A stretch of DNA of 64,000 bases from Pelagicoccus sp. SDUM812005 (GCF_031127875.1 NZ_JARXIA010000002.1:330899-394898); one strand, 5' to 3'. Counted from the first letter of the stretch, positions 18,225 through 28,015 are shown. Notes: generated by a model from the sequence alone, not told the origin. Numbers and translations are program-made.

Positions 18225-19433
18225 ATGAAAACCCCGTCTCAGTCCACGCCACGCCTTGCCCAGCGCATCCAGAAGCTCACCGGCTCCGTCGCTCGCGACA
18301 TCCTTTCCCGCACCCAGGACAAGGAGATCATCTCCTTCGCCGGCGGACTGCCCGACGCCTCCCTCTGGCAAAACCTCAAACTGCCGGATGTCCCTCCCGC
18401 CGCCTACCAGTACGGCCCCTCCGAAGGCGAGCGATCCCTGCGATCGATCCTCGCCGCCCGCAGCCAATCCCTCGGGCTCGACGCCACCGCGGACTCCACC
18501 TTGATCACCTCCGGCTCCCAGCAAGGCCTCGACCTCGCCGCCAAGCTCATTCTGGAGCCGGGCACGCCCATCATCCTGGAAGCCCCCTCCTACCTCGCAG
18601 CCATCCAAGTCTTCAAGCTCTTCCAAGCCGAGCTGCACAGCCTCGAGCTCGACAGCGAAGGCATCTGCCCGCAGGCCCTCGACCGCTTGCTCGCAGAGAC
18701 ACAGGCTCCTGTCATCTACCTCAATCCAACCTTCCAAAACCCGTCCGGCGCCTGCTACAGCCTCGAGCGTCGCAAGCAAATCGCAGCCGTGCTCGACCAG
18801 CACGACACCATTCTCCTCGAAGACGACCCGTATCGAGATATCGCCTACGACACTCCACCCGCGCCCCCCATCGCCAGCTTCCTCAAGCGCTGCCCTTGGA
18901 TCTACCTCGCCAGCGTTTCCAAAACCCTTATCCCCGGGCTTCGACTCGGCAGCCTCACCTGCTCGCCCGAGCTCTTCCCGCACCTGCTCAAGCTCAAGCA
19001 GGCCGCCGACCTGCACAGCAATCGCCCGGCCCAGTTCGTCGCCGCCCAAATGCTTCAGGATCCGCAAGCCAACGCCGAGCGCCTGGCCGGACTCTGCCAG
19101 CACTACCGCGAAAAGCGCGACCTCATGCAGCGTTACCTCAGCCAGCACTTCTCCGACCTCGCCACCTGGGAGATCCCCTCCGGAGGCATGTTCTTCTGGC
19201 TCACCTTCAAGCTCTCCATCGACCTCTCCGCCGCCCTCGCCCAAACCCTCGAACGCGGCGTCGCCTTCATGCCCGGCACCCCCTTCTTCTCCGAAGCCGA
19301 GCAAGCAGGTTGCAGCATGCGGGTCAACTTCTCCCTCGTTTCGCCCGAGCGCATGGAAGCCGGCATCCGAATCCTCGCCGAGGTCGTCCGCGACTTGCAT
19401 CAGCCTGCCGCCTGCGCAAAGTCGAGCGCATGA
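18225..19433 (+). CDS. PLP-dependent aminotransferase (class I/II, 2-aminoadipate aminotransferase-like)
   Basis: This 402-aa fold-type I aminotransferase has IISFAGGLPDASLW, the ITSGSQQGLDL cofactor loop, the NPTFQNPSG segment, EDDPYRDIAY, and SVSKTLIPGLRLG with the Schiff-base lysine. These place it with the LysN/MocR-domain subgroup, without an HTH domain. Start ATG 18225 follows a GATGGGGA purine stretch; a TTG at 18210 is possible. Its stop overlaps the ATG of the next small gene (ATGA), which in turn precedes eboB, so it may supply or consume an amino-acid-derived precursor for the ebo cluster. Confidence 0.9.
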   Translation: MKTPSQSTPRLAQRIQKLTGSVARDILSRTQDKEIISFAGGLPDASLWQNLKLPDVPPAAYQYGPSEGERSLRSILAARSQSLGLDATADSTLITSGSQQGLDLAAKLILEPGTPIILEAPSYLAAIQVFKLFQAELHSLELDSEGICPQALDRLLAETQAPVIYLNPTFQNPSGACYSLERRKQIAAVLDQHDTILLEDDPYRDIAYDTPPAPPIASFLKRCPWIYLASVSKTLIPGLRLGSLTCSPELFPHLLKLKQAADLHSNRPAQFVAAQMLQDPQANAERLAGLCQHYREKRDLMQRYLSQHFSDLATWEIPSGGMFFWLTFKLSIDLSAALAQTLERGVAFMPGTPFFSEAEQAGCSMRVNFSLVSPERMEAGIRILAEVVRDLHQPAACAKSSA

Positions 19434-19699
19434 AGCCAGCCAAGCCGCAAAACCCCGTCGACCTCTACTTCATGGACGCCCGATCCAAGCTGATCGACAT
19501 CGCCGCTTTCATGGACCGCGTCGAACGCGAAGGAGCCACCGACGACTTCCGCTACCAAGCCTTCCTCGAAGCCCTCAAAGAGCTCGGCCAAGCCGACCGG
19601 GCCCGTTCCGTCCTGCTCTCCCTCTCCGACCCTACCAAAGAACTCATCCCAGCCGCCACCACCAAGGCCGCCTGCGGAGCATGGCCCGGTAAAGGCTAG
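19430..19699 (+). CDS. Small conserved-looking protein coupled to the ebo cluster
   Basis: This 89-aa protein begins at ATG 19430, overlapping the aminotransferase stop by 4 nt, so the genes are translationally coupled. I see no named domain. The first 60 residues look helical (ARSKLIDIAAFMDRVERE, FLEALKELGQADRARSVL), and the end has LSLSDPTKELIP and KAACGAWPGKG with a single Cys. Codon usage matches the neighbours. It sits 66 nt ahead of eboB where some clusters carry eboA, but it is far shorter than EboA and I cannot align it. It may be a small partner of the ebo enzymes. Confidence 0.8.
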   Translation: MKPAKPQNPVDLYFMDARSKLIDIAAFMDRVEREGATDDFRYQAFLEALKELGQADRARSVLLSLSDPTKELIPAATTKAACGAWPGKG

Positions 19700-19765
19700 G
19701 GCGACCTCCACATCCCTTCGCTTTCCGGTTTGCCAAGACCAGCGAGTCGCGCAGCAATCGACAAC

Positions 19766-20569
19766 ATGCGCTACATCGAACCCCATGCACACATGGTAAG
19801 CCGCACCACGGACGACTACGTCGCCATGGTCACCGCAGGCTGCAAGGCCGTTTGCGAGCCCGCCTTCTGGGCCGGCTTCGACCGCAGCTCCTCCAAAGGG
19901 TTCTACGACTACTTCCGCCAGCTCACCGAGTACGAGCCGGCCCGGGCCGCCAAGTTCCACCTTCCCCACTTCTCCTGGCTTTGCATCAACCCCAAGGAAT
20001 CCGAAGACCTCGTCCTCGCCAACGAAGTCATCGACCTCATCCCCGAATTCCTAGACAAGCCCAACGTGCTCGGCATCGGCGAAATCGGCCTCAACAAGAA
20101 CAGCCGCAACGAGATGACCATCCTCGAGCGACACGTCGACCTCGCCGCCCAACACCAGCAGCTCATCCTCGTCCACACCCCCCACCTCGAAGATAAGCTC
20201 AAAGGCACCCAGCTCATCGTCGACCTCATCAAGTCCGACTCCCGCATCGACCCCAGCCGCGTACTCATCGACCACGTCGAAGAGCACACCGTCAAGTACG
20301 TCATGGACGCCGGCATGTGGGGCGGCATCACCCTCTACCCCGAGTCCAAAGCCACCTCCCCCCGAGCCATCGACATGATCGAGGCCTACGGCGCCGACCG
20401 ACTCTGGATGAACTCCGCTTGCGACTGGGGAGTTTCCGTACCCCTCGCCGTCCCCTACGCCGCCATGGAAATGCGCCGCCGCGGCTACGACGACGAAACC
20501 ATCGACCAAGTCTTCTACAAGACCCCCCTCGCTTTCCTCAGCCAGTCCCAGAACTTTAAGCTCAACTAA
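19766..20569 (+). CDS. eboB: EboB-like TatD-family metal-dependent hydrolase
   Basis: This 267-aa amidohydrolase-fold protein has metal ligands in order: HAH in [10 protein letters not shown], Glu in GIGEIGLNK, His in LVHTPH, His in LIDHVEEHT, and Asp in MNSACDWG. TatD relatives are DNases or hydrolases, but members in ebo clusters act on an unknown small molecule. The start is ATG 19766; a TTG 36 nt upstream is weaker. Downstream eboE, eboC, eboD and eboF on the same strand identify the cluster, though a histidine-kinase gene separates it from eboE. Confidence 0.88.
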   Translation: MRYIEPHAHMVSRTTDDYVAMVTAGCKAVCEPAFWAGFDRSSSKGFYDYFRQLTEYEPARAAKFHLPHFSWLCINPKESEDLVLANEVIDLIPEFLDKPNVLGIGEIGLNKNSRNEMTILERHVDLAAQHQQLILVHTPHLEDKLKGTQLIVDLIKSDSRIDPSRVLIDHVEEHTVKYVMDAGMWGGITLYPESKATSPRAIDMIEAYGADRLWMNSACDWGVSVPLAVPYAAMEMRRRGYDDETIDQVFYKTPLAFLSQSQNFKLN

Positions 20570-20634
20570 AAGAGCAGGCCATTTGCCTTTCTCGCCGACT
20601 TCCCCGAGTGTACGTGGAAGTACGCGACACTCAA

Positions 20635-23058
20635 ATGGCTTTACCTCCTCTTCCTCCAGGAAAGCATCCCCGCTCGCCCGCCTTTCTCAAAGACGCCCCC
20701 ATCCAAAGCCCCCTTTTGGACTCCCTCTGGCTGCACGCGCCGCTGGGCATCCTCGTCATCGTACCCGGCTCCGACGACAAGCACCCCATCCTCATCGGCG
20801 ACTGCAATCCGAAGGCATGCCAGATCCACGGCTACGCCCGCGACGAACTGGTCGGCCAATCCCTAGACATCCTTCACGCCGTTCCTTGGACCTCCACCGT
20901 CGGCCTCCAATGGTTCGTTCCCCCCAAGAACACGGAAGCCATCCACGGAATGTCCCTCCACCGCCGCAAGGACCAGAGCACCGTCATGATCGAATACACC
21001 CTCGTATTCGCCGAAATCAACGGAGTCGCCTGCGCCATCGGCTTCGATCGGATCGCCGACAAGCTCAGCGAGGACCAAAGCACCTTGCACCGCATCGCCA
21101 ACCGCTGGGTGCACGCCATGGAATCCAGCGAGGAAGGCGTCTGGGAAATCGAAATCGCAAGGAAGCGAATCTGGACCTCCCCCCATTGGCAAAGCCTCCT
21201 CGGACTCCCCCCTCACGAGGAAACCCGAAGCCTCGCCAGCCTCTACCGAGACCTCCACCCCCACGACTTACCGCGCCTGGAAGAAGCCCTTCGAAACGTC
21301 ACCGAAGACCTCTCCCGCTCCTTCCATACGGAAATTCGCATCCGCCACGCCGAAGGCAATTGGCTCTGGGTTTCCCTCCGGGGAAAGGTCGCCTACGCCG
21401 CCGACCGGAGGCCCCAAAGGATACTCGGCAGCATGACCGACATCACCGAACGGAAACGCTCCGAAGCGGAGCTGGAACGAGCCCGCCAAAAAGCGGAGGA
21501 CGCCAACAAAGCCAAAAGCCAGTTCCTCGCCGCCATGAGCCACGAGATCCGCACCCCAATGAACGGCGTGCTCGGGATGGCCTCCCTCCTCGACGATACC
21601 AAGCTGGACCCCGACCAAAAAAGCTACCTCAAGACCATAATCGACAGCGGCGACTCCCTCCTCGCCATCATCGACGAAATCCTCAGCTACTCCAAGCTGG
21701 AGGCAGGCGGCATCGAACTGGAAGCCCATCCCTTCGACATCGAACGCTGCCTCTACCAAGCCCTCGAAGTCGTTCGCCCCCTCGCCGCCAGCAAAAACCT
21801 CGAGCTCCACTTTTCCGTGGCTCCGGAAGTCCCCCGCCAAGTACTGGGGGACAAGACCCGACTTCGCCAAATCGCCGTCAACATCCTCGGCAACGCCGTC
21901 AAGTTCACCGCCGCCGGCCAAATCGAGCTGCACCTCGCCGCCCAGCCCGAGTCCCCCGGCGAGACCGACGGACCCCGCTACCGCTTCAGCTTCTCCGTCA
22001 AAGACACCGGCATCGGCATCAAGCCAGAGACTATCGACAAGCTCTTCCGCCCCTTCTCCCAAGCGGACGCATCCACCACCCGCCAGTTCGGAGGAACCGG
22101 ACTCGGGCTCGCCATCTGCCAACGCCTCGCCAAGCTCATGGACGGAGAAATCCGGGTCGAAAGCGACTTCGGCAGCGGCAGCACCTTCACCTGCGTCGCC
22201 TCCCTGCCCGCCCTTAGCCCCCCTACCCAAACGAACTTCCCGGAATTCGCCGCCCGCGAAGCGCTCGTCATCGGCGCCCCCAGTCGCAGCAAGGAAATCC
22301 TCAACCAAGCCCTCGCTTCCCTAGGACTGCGCGTCACCGCCGTCGCCACCCCCGAACGCGCCCTCAAGTCATTGCAAGGCGACACCCGCTTCGACTGCGC
22401 CTTCGTCGACCTCGACGCCGACTGGCAACGCGCCAACTCCTTCGCCCGCCAGATCAAACGAGTCCGGCTCCCCTACCCGCTCCCCTTATTCCGAATCGAC
22501 ACCCTCGAAAACCAGCTCGACAAAGCAGCCCCCAGCGAATTCCAAATCCGCATCCTCAAGCCGATCGCGCCCTTCCAGCTAGCCGAGGCGCTCGCCAAAA
22601 TCCTTACCGATCCCAGCGAACGAGCCCAGACCGAAAGCCAGCCTCGCGGCAAAACCGCCAGCGCCGTCTACGCGGAACGGGTCCTCATCGTCGAAGACAA
22701 CCCCGTCAACCAAACCGTCGCCGCAAACCTGCTCAAGAAATGCGGCTACCAAACGGACCTCGCCGAAAACGGATACACCGCCCTCGACCTCTGCCAGCAG
22801 ACCCCCTACGACATCGTTTTCATGGACATCCAGATGCCCGGCCTCAACGGCATCGAAACCTTCGCCAAGCTGCAAAGCCTCCTTCCCCCGGAGTTCCCGC
22901 GACCCTGGGTCATCGCCCTCACCGCCGGGGCCATGGAAGGCGACAAGGAAAACTGCCTCGAAGCCGGGATGGACGACTACCTCTCCAAACCCATTCGCCC
23001 GGAACAGCTCACCTTCGCCCTCCAAAAGGCCCGCGAGTACCTGAGCAAGCGAGACTAG
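20635..23058 (+). CDS. Soluble hybrid sensor histidine kinase (PAS-PAS-HisKA-HATPase-pseudoREC-REC)
   Basis: This ~807-aa protein has no membrane segment. In order it has a PAS-like domain (about 30-150, [17 protein letters not shown]), a PAS_3-type domain with PAC (about 185-290, [24 protein letters not shown]), HisKA with the phospho-His in [16 protein letters not shown], and HATPase ([25 protein letters not shown]). It then has a poorly conserved receiver ([16 protein letters not shown]) and a full receiver ([22 protein letters not shown]). It lies inside the ebo cluster on the same strand, so it may sense the ebo metabolite or control its transport. ATG 20635 is chosen; GTG 20608 is in frame. 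The start region overlaps a GAGTGT/ACACTC palindrome. Confidence 0.9.
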   Translation: MALPPLPPGKHPRSPAFLKDAPIQSPLLDSLWLHAPLGILVIVPGSDDKHPILIGDCNPKACQIHGYARDELVGQSLDILHAVPWTSTVGLQWFVPPKNTEAIHGMSLHRRKDQSTVMIEYTLVFAEINGVACAIGFDRIADKLSEDQSTLHRIANRWVHAMESSEEGVWEIEIARKRIWTSPHWQSLLGLPPHEETRSLASLYRDLHPHDLPRLEEALRNVTEDLSRSFHTEIRIRHAEGNWLWVSLRGKVAYAADRRPQRILGSMTDITERKRSEAELERARQKAEDANKAKSQFLAAMSHEIRTPMNGVLGMASLLDDTKLDPDQKSYLKTIIDSGDSLLAIIDEILSYSKLEAGGIELEAHPFDIERCLYQALEVVRPLAASKNLELHFSVAPEVPRQVLGDKTRLRQIAVNILGNAVKFTAAGQIELHLAAQPESPGETDGPRYRFSFSVKDTGIGIKPETIDKLFRPFSQADASTTRQFGGTGLGLAICQRLAKLMDGEIRVESDFGSGSTFTCVASLPALSPPTQTNFPEFAAREALVIGAPSRSKEILNQALASLGLRVTAVATPERALKSLQGDTRFDCAFVDLDADWQRANSFARQIKRVRLPYPLPLFRIDTLENQLDKAAPSEFQIRILKPIAPFQLAEALAKILTDPSERAQTESQPRGKTASAVYAERVLIVEDNPVNQTVAANLLKKCGYQTDLAENGYTALDLCQQTPYDIVFMDIQMPGLNGIETFAKLQSLLPPEFPRPWVIALTAGAMEGDKENCLEAGMDDYLSKPIRPEQLTFALQKAREYLSKRD

Positions 23059-23185
23059 ATCTCCGGCGCCTCCCGCCCCGAGCCAAACAAGGCCCCACAC
23101 TCCGCGCCGCCTCGGCCCGCATATCCTTGCCTCCGGCCTTCCGTCCCCTACACCTTCGGTAAACACAAGCCGAACAGGATCCTCC

Positions 23186-24379
23186 ATGCGCCTCAAACAC
23201 CACGCACACCTCGCCTACTGCACCAACGTCCACCCTGGCAAAGACTGGGAGCAAACCTTCCGCTCCCTCCAAGAGGACGTGCTCTCCGTACGCCGAAACC
23301 TGTGCCCAAACGACGAATACGCCATCGGACTCCGCCTCTCCGCCTCCGCAGCCCAGGAGCTCTCACGCCCCGCCACCCTAGCCAACTTCAAAGGGTGGCT
23401 CGAAAAGGAAAATTGCTACGTCTTCACCATCAACGGCTTCCCATACGGCGACTTTCATGGCCAACCCGTCAAGGAACGCGCCTACTCTCCCGATTGGACC
23501 ACCCCGGAGCGCCTAGCCTATACCCAGCAGCTCTTCGACATCCTCGTCCAGCTCGTCCCCCAAGGCGTTGCCGGCTCCGTCTCCACCGTCCCCGGCTCCT
23601 TCAAACCCTTCATCCAATCCGACGAGCAGATCCAGGCCATCAACCAAAACCTGTATCGACTTTTTGAACACATCGAGAAACTCTCGGAAAAGAACGACGT
23701 CGACCTCCACCTCGGCCTGGAGCCCGAACCACTCTGCCTCTTCGAAACCACCCCCGAAACCCTCCGCTTCTTCGACCGACTCCTCGACGGCCAAGCCCAG
23801 GCCGACCGTATCCGCCAACGCATCGGCGTCAACTACGACACCTGCCACCTCGCTCTCCAATACGAAAGCGCCCCCGAATCCCTCGCATGCTACCAAGCCA
23901 ACGGCATCCGACTTTCCAAGATCCACCTCTCCTCCGCCCTTAAGGTCCGCGACTTCTCCCCCGCCACCCTCGACCAACTGCAGACCTACTGCGAACCCAC
24001 CTACCTCCACCAAGTCATTGCCGCCCCCCGTCCCCAAAAAACAGCCCCCCAAACCCAACGAAAATACCTCGATCTCCCCGAGGCCCTCGCCGCCCGACGA
24101 AACGGCCAGGACACCGCCGACGAATGGCGTATCCACTTCCACATTCCTCTGCACGCCCAACCGGCCTCTCCCTTGCTCTCCACCGCCGACCACCTTCTCG
24201 ACACTCTCGACTACGTCGCAGCCAATCCCGCTCTCTGCCAGCACTTCGAGATGGAAACCTACACCTGGGCCGTCATGCCCCAGCAACTACACACGCCCAC
24301 CGTCGTCGAGCAAATCACCGCCGAATACCGCTGGCTTCTCCCCCAACTAGAAACCCGTTCCCTCCTCCCTTCTTCCTAA
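23186..24379 (+). CDS. eboE: Metabolite traffic protein EboE (xylose isomerase-like TIM barrel)
   Basis: This 397-aa protein is recognisably EboE. It starts MRLKHHAHLAYCTNVHPGKDW, followed by FTINGFPYGDFHG, SVSTVPGSFKPF, the LHLGLEPEPLCLFET strand, GVNYDTCHLALQYE and KIHLSSAL. The fold resembles sugar-phosphate isomerases/epimerases, with acidic and His metal-ligand candidates in EPEP, DTCH and KIH. In ebo/edb clusters it acts with EboA-D and EboF; in cyanobacteria the cluster is linked to export of a scytonemin precursor to the periplasm. The gene lies 127 nt after the histidine kinase and 44 nt before eboC. Confidence 0.93.
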   Translation: MRLKHHAHLAYCTNVHPGKDWEQTFRSLQEDVLSVRRNLCPNDEYAIGLRLSASAAQELSRPATLANFKGWLEKENCYVFTINGFPYGDFHGQPVKERAYSPDWTTPERLAYTQQLFDILVQLVPQGVAGSVSTVPGSFKPFIQSDEQIQAINQNLYRLFEHIEKLSEKNDVDLHLGLEPEPLCLFETTPETLRFFDRLLDGQAQADRIRQRIGVNYDTCHLALQYESAPESLACYQANGIRLSKIHLSSALKVRDFSPATLDQLQTYCEPTYLHQVIAAPRPQKTAPQTQRKYLDLPEALAARRNGQDTADEWRIHFHIPLHAQPASPLLSTADHLLDTLDYVAANPALCQHFEMETYTWAVMPQQLHTPTVVEQITAEYRWLLPQLETRSLLPSS

Positions 24380-24423
24380 CCACGATCCTAAAGCAAGACC
24401 CACCCAGGACTCGCCACTTCCCT

Positions 24424-25302
24424 ATGCGCACTCACCTCACCCTCGCCCGAGCCTCCAACCTGCCCACCGTCTGGTCCAATATCCTCTGCGCCTGGATCAT
24501 CGTCGGCGGCTACAACAACCTCCAGCTCGCCAGCTACCTCCTCGGAGCCAGCCTCCTCTACATCGGCGGCATGTACCTCAACGACTACTGCGACCGCGAG
24601 ATCGACGCCCAACAACGCCCCGAGCGCCCCATCCCCTCCGGCCAAATTTCCGCCCCCGCCGTGCGAAACATCGCCGCCGCCCTGCTTGCCCTCGGCTTCG
24701 CCGCCATCGCCTGGACCGGCCTGCTCAACGACCCCGGCCTCACTCGCTGGCTCCCCGCCGCCTTCGCCGCCGGCGTCGTCGCCAGCGTCGTCCTCTACGA
24801 CAGCAACCACAAAGGCAATCCCATCGCCCCCATCTTCATGGCCGCATGCCGGGCCCTGCTCTACCTCGCCGTCGCCTCCGCCTTCGCCAACGGCATCGAT
24901 ACCAACAACCTCATCGCCACCGGCACCATCTTCGTCTTCGTCCTCGGCATCACCTTCCTCGCCCGTACCGAAGCCACCACCAACGAGATCGACTACCCCG
25001 CCCTCGCCATGATCGCCGCCCCCGTACTCGGAGCCTTCTACTACAGCCGACACGGATTCACCGCCGAACAGACAGCCGCCCTCGCCCTTTTCCTGGTCTG
25101 GATCGCCCGCTCCTTCCTGCGAGCCCGCGTCGGGGGAAAGCTCATCATCGGCAAAACCATCGGCCCCCTCCTCGCCTCCATCCCCCTGCTCGACCTCCTC
25201 ATCCTTGCCACCCTCGGCCTCGCCACCCAACCCCACCTCGTCCTCTTCGCCGTCCTCTTCGCCCTCACCACCGCCGCCCAACGCTTCATCCCCGCCAGCT
25301 GA
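24424..25302 (+). CDS. eboC: EboC-like UbiA-family prenyltransferase
   Basis: This 292-aa integral membrane protein of the UbiA superfamily has about eight or nine hydrophobic helices. The first Asp-rich motif is present (MYLNDYCDREIDAQ, of the NDxxDxxxD type), and VLYDSNHKGNPIAPIFM carries the second conserved loop. UbiA enzymes transfer prenyl groups to aromatic or sugar acceptors; the EboC acceptor is unknown. ATG 24424 is the first good start after eboE. It is flanked by eboE and eboD in the order common to ebo clusters. Confidence 0.92.
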   Translation: MRTHLTLARASNLPTVWSNILCAWIIVGGYNNLQLASYLLGASLLYIGGMYLNDYCDREIDAQQRPERPIPSGQISAPAVRNIAAALLALGFAAIAWTGLLNDPGLTRWLPAAFAAGVVASVVLYDSNHKGNPIAPIFMAACRALLYLAVASAFANGIDTNNLIATGTIFVFVLGITFLARTEATTNEIDYPALAMIAAPVLGAFYYSRHGFTAEQTAALALFLVWIARSFLRARVGGKLIIGKTIGPLLASIPLLDLLILATLGLATQPHLVLFAVLFALTTAAQRFIPAS

Positions 25303-25370
25303 CAAGTATTCGAAATCTAATGCCGCGCTCGTTCGTGCCCACTCCTGTCCCTCGTGGGCAAAATCAAAAG

Positions 25371-26525
25371 ATGAACCTTCCAAACATCGAACACTCCATC
25401 GCCATCCCCTACCAACTGCGCGTCCTCTTCACCGAGAACGCCTTCGCCACCGAAAATCCCCTCCTGCTCAATCTGCTCTGCTCCAAGGAATCCGGGTCCC
25501 GCCGCAAAGCCATCCTCTACCTCGACGAAGGCGTAGCCGCCGCCAACCCCCAACTCGTTCCCCAAATCGAGGCCTACTTCCAGCACCACCGCGAAGAGCT
25601 CAACCTGCGCGGCATCCACCTCCTCCCCGCCGGCGAACCCATCAAGAACAACACCGACTACCTCAAGGAAATCTACGCCCAGATCGAAGACCAAAAGATC
25701 TGCCGCCACTCCTACCTCATCGCCATCGGCGGAGGCGCCCTGCTCGACACCGTCGGCTTCGCCGCCGCCACCGCCCACCGCGGCATTCGCCATATCCGCT
25801 TTCCCACTACCACCCTCGGCCAAGGCGACGCCGGAGTCGGCGTCAAAAACGGCTTCAACTTCCGCGGCAAGAAAAACTTCGTCGGCACCTTCGCGCCCCC
25901 CTTCGCCGTCGTAAACGACTTCGCATTCCTCGACACCCTGCCCGAAAAGCACCTGCGCAACGGCTACATCGAAGCCATCAAAGTCGCCCTCATCCGAGAC
26001 GCCACCTTCTTCGACTGGATCGAGTCCCACGCTGACGCCCTCAACGCCTTCCAGCCCGACGCCGTGCGCCAGCTCGTGCACCGCTCCGCCAAGCACCACG
26101 TCACCCACATCGCCACCTCCGGCGACCCCTTCGAGATGGGCTCCGTGCGACCCCTCGACTTCGGACACTGGGCCGCCCACAAGCTCGAGCAACTCTCCGA
26201 CTTCCGCATCTCCCACGGAGAAGCCGTCGCCATCGGCATCGCCATCGACACTCTCTACTCGCAAAAGATGGGCTACCTCGACCAAACGTCCGTCAACCGT
26301 ATCCTAAACCTCATTACAAAGCTCCAACTCCCCACCTACGCCCCCGAACTCGAGCAAAAGACCGCGGACGGCAAAAACGCCACGCTCGCCGGCCTCGAAG
26401 AATTCCGCGAACACCTCGGCGGCCTGCTCACCATCACCCTGCTCAAAGAAATCGGCCAACGCTTCGAAGTCCACGAAATGGATACCGAAAAGATCCTCCA
26501 ATCCATCCAAAGCCTCCCACGATAG
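25371..26525 (+). CDS. eboD: EboD-like 3-dehydroquinate synthase / sugar-phosphate cyclase
   Basis: This 384-aa member of the DHQS-like cyclase superfamily has an NAD-binding segment (AIGGGALLDTVGFAAA), PTTTLGQGDAGVGVKNGFN, Zn/substrate residues in EAIKVALIRD, and His ligands in FGHWAAHKLE and SHGEAVAIGI. EboD-type proteins resemble the sedoheptulose-7-phosphate cyclases as much as AroB, so the substrate may be a C7 sugar phosphate rather than DAHP. ATG 25371 (MNLPNIEHSIAIPYQL) is preferred to an in-frame ATG at 25320. Together with the UbiA and TatD proteins it defines the ebo biosynthetic core. Confidence 0.92.
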   Translation: MNLPNIEHSIAIPYQLRVLFTENAFATENPLLLNLLCSKESGSRRKAILYLDEGVAAANPQLVPQIEAYFQHHREELNLRGIHLLPAGEPIKNNTDYLKEIYAQIEDQKICRHSYLIAIGGGALLDTVGFAAATAHRGIRHIRFPTTTLGQGDAGVGVKNGFNFRGKKNFVGTFAPPFAVVNDFAFLDTLPEKHLRNGYIEAIKVALIRDATFFDWIESHADALNAFQPDAVRQLVHRSAKHHVTHIATSGDPFEMGSVRPLDFGHWAAHKLEQLSDFRISHGEAVAIGIAIDTLYSQKMGYLDQTSVNRILNLITKLQLPTYAPELEQKTADGKNATLAGLEEFREHLGGLLTITLLKEIGQRFEVHEMDTEKILQSIQSLPR

Positions 26526-26533
26526 CCCCCGTA

Positions 26534-26557
26534 GGGCACGGGCTTTACGCCCGTCCC
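26534..26557. repeat. Short intergenic palindrome after eboD
   Basis: GGG-C-ACGGGC (26534-26543) pairs with GCCCGT-CCC (26549-26557) over a 5-nt loop, 8 nt after the eboD stop. No T-run follows. It looks like a small REP-type element and may limit read-through or protect the upstream mRNA in the 131-nt gap before eboF. Confidence 0.5.
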
Positions 26558-26656
26558 GCAGAGTCAACCACCCACCTCCCCGCACCCCCAAAGCAAGCCG
26601 CTATCAAATCTAAAACGATCCGTTTTCATACCCGTCCATCCGTGGTTTAAAAATAA

Positions 26657-28015
26657 ATGCAACGTCTCGCAGTCATCAACGTCGTCGGCCTCACCCAAGG
26701 CCTCATCGGTCCCCACACACCCCGTATCCAAAAGTACGCGACCACCCACAACTCCGCCTGCGTCAAACCCGCCTTCCCGGCCGTCACCTGCACCGCCCAG
26801 TCCGACTACCTCACCGGAGCGACGGCCTCCGAGCACGGCATCGTCGCCAACGGCTGGTACAACCGCGACTACTCCGAGATCCATTTCTGGAAACAATCCA
26901 ACCACCTCGTAAAGAGCCCTAAGCTCTGGGAAAAGCTCCGCGACGCCAACCCCGACTTCACCACCGCCAAACTCTTCTGGTGGTACAACATGTATTCGTC
27001 GGCCGACTACACGATCACCCCGCGCCCCATGTACCCCGCCGACGGACGCAAAGTCTTCGACGTCTACACCCAACCCATGGGCATGCGCGAAGAAATCAAG
27101 GCCGACCTCGGCGAATTCCCCTTCTTCACCTTCTGGGGCCCAAAAGCCAGCATTCCCTCCTCCCAGTGGATCGCCAAGTCCGCCATTTGGACTGAAGAAA
27201 AACACAGCCCCAACCTCAGCCTCGTCTACCTCCCCCACCTAGACTACAACCTTCAGCGCCTAGGCCCCCAGCACCCCCACATCGCCCGCGACCTGCAAGA
27301 AATCGACACCGTAGTCGGCGAGCTCCTCGACTTCTACGAAAGCCGACAAGTCCAGGTCGTATTGCTTTCCGAATACGGCATCACTCAAGTCGACACCCCC
27401 ATCCACATCAACCGCGCCCTGCGCGAAAAAGGTTGGATCACCATCAAAGACGAGCTCGGCCTCGAGCAGCTCGACTGCGGCGCCAGCAAAGCCTTCGCCG
27501 TCGCCGACCACCAAGTCGCTCACGTCTACCTCAACGACCCTTCCCTCGAAACCCAGGTCCGCGAGACCATCGCAGCCCTCCCCGGCGTCGACCAAGTTCT
27601 CGACCGTGCCGCCCAACAAGCAGCCGGCATCGCCCATCCCCGCAGCGGCGACCTCGTAGCCGTCTCGCGCGAAGACGCCTGGTTCACCTACTACTACTGG
27701 CTCGACGACTCCCTCGCGCCCGACTTCGCCCGCTGCGTCGACATCCACCGCAAAGCTGGCTACGACCCCGTGGAACTCTTCATCGACCCCCAGATCAAAT
27801 TTCCACCGGCCAAAATCGCCAAATTCCTCCTCAAGAAAAAGCTCGGCTTCCGGGCCCTGCTCGACGTCATCCCCCTCGACGCCACCCTCGTCAAAGGCTC
27901 CCACGGAGCCTGCCCCAAAAACAAATCCGACTGGCCCGTATTCATAACCCCACGACAAACGCCACCCGAACTCACCTCCACCGCAGTCCACCACCAACTG
28001 CTCGCCCATTTCTAA
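26657..28015 (+). CDS. eboF: EboF-like alkaline phosphatase/nucleotide pyrophosphatase-family protein
   Basis: This 452-aa protein belongs to the type I phosphodiesterase/nucleotide pyrophosphatase branch of the alkaline-phosphatase superfamily. The nucleophile region is KPAFPAVTCTAQSDYLTG, with Thr in PAVTCTAQ. It also has SEHGIVANGWYNRDY, LVYLPHLDYNLQRLGP (metal Asp/His), SEYGI (second metal site) and GSHGACPKN (last His). It lacks a signal peptide. Members end many ebo clusters. The gene converges with the pseudokinase gene after 39 nt, marking the cluster boundary. Confidence 0.9.
   Translation: MQRLAVINVVGLTQGLIGPHTPRIQKYATTHNSACVKPAFPAVTCTAQSDYLTGATASEHGIVANGWYNRDYSEIHFWKQSNHLVKSPKLWEKLRDANPDFTTAKLFWWYNMYSSADYTITPRPMYPADGRKVFDVYTQPMGMREEIKADLGEFPFFTFWGPKASIPSSQWIAKSAIWTEEKHSPNLSLVYLPHLDYNLQRLGPQHPHIARDLQEIDTVVGELLDFYESRQVQVVLLSEYGITQVDTPIHINRALREKGWITIKDELGLEQLDCGASKAFAVADHQVAHVYLNDPSLETQVRETIAALPGVDQVLDRAAQQAAGIAHPRSGDLVAVSREDAWFTYYYWLDDSLAPDFARCVDIHRKAGYDPVELFIDPQIKFPPAKIAKFLLKKKLGFRALLDVIPLDATLVKGSHGACPKNKSDWPVFITPRQTPPELTSTAVHHQLLAHF

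Noticed and set aside
18213..19400. 395-codon minus-strand frame opposite the aminotransferase
   Set aside because: The plus-strand aminotransferase is certain from its PLP motifs; the other is a GC-bias shadow.
20583..22217. 544-codon Arg/Pro-rich plus-strand frame overlapping the hybrid kinase
   Set aside because: An alternative frame of the kinase gene; it has no start signal or recognisable domain.
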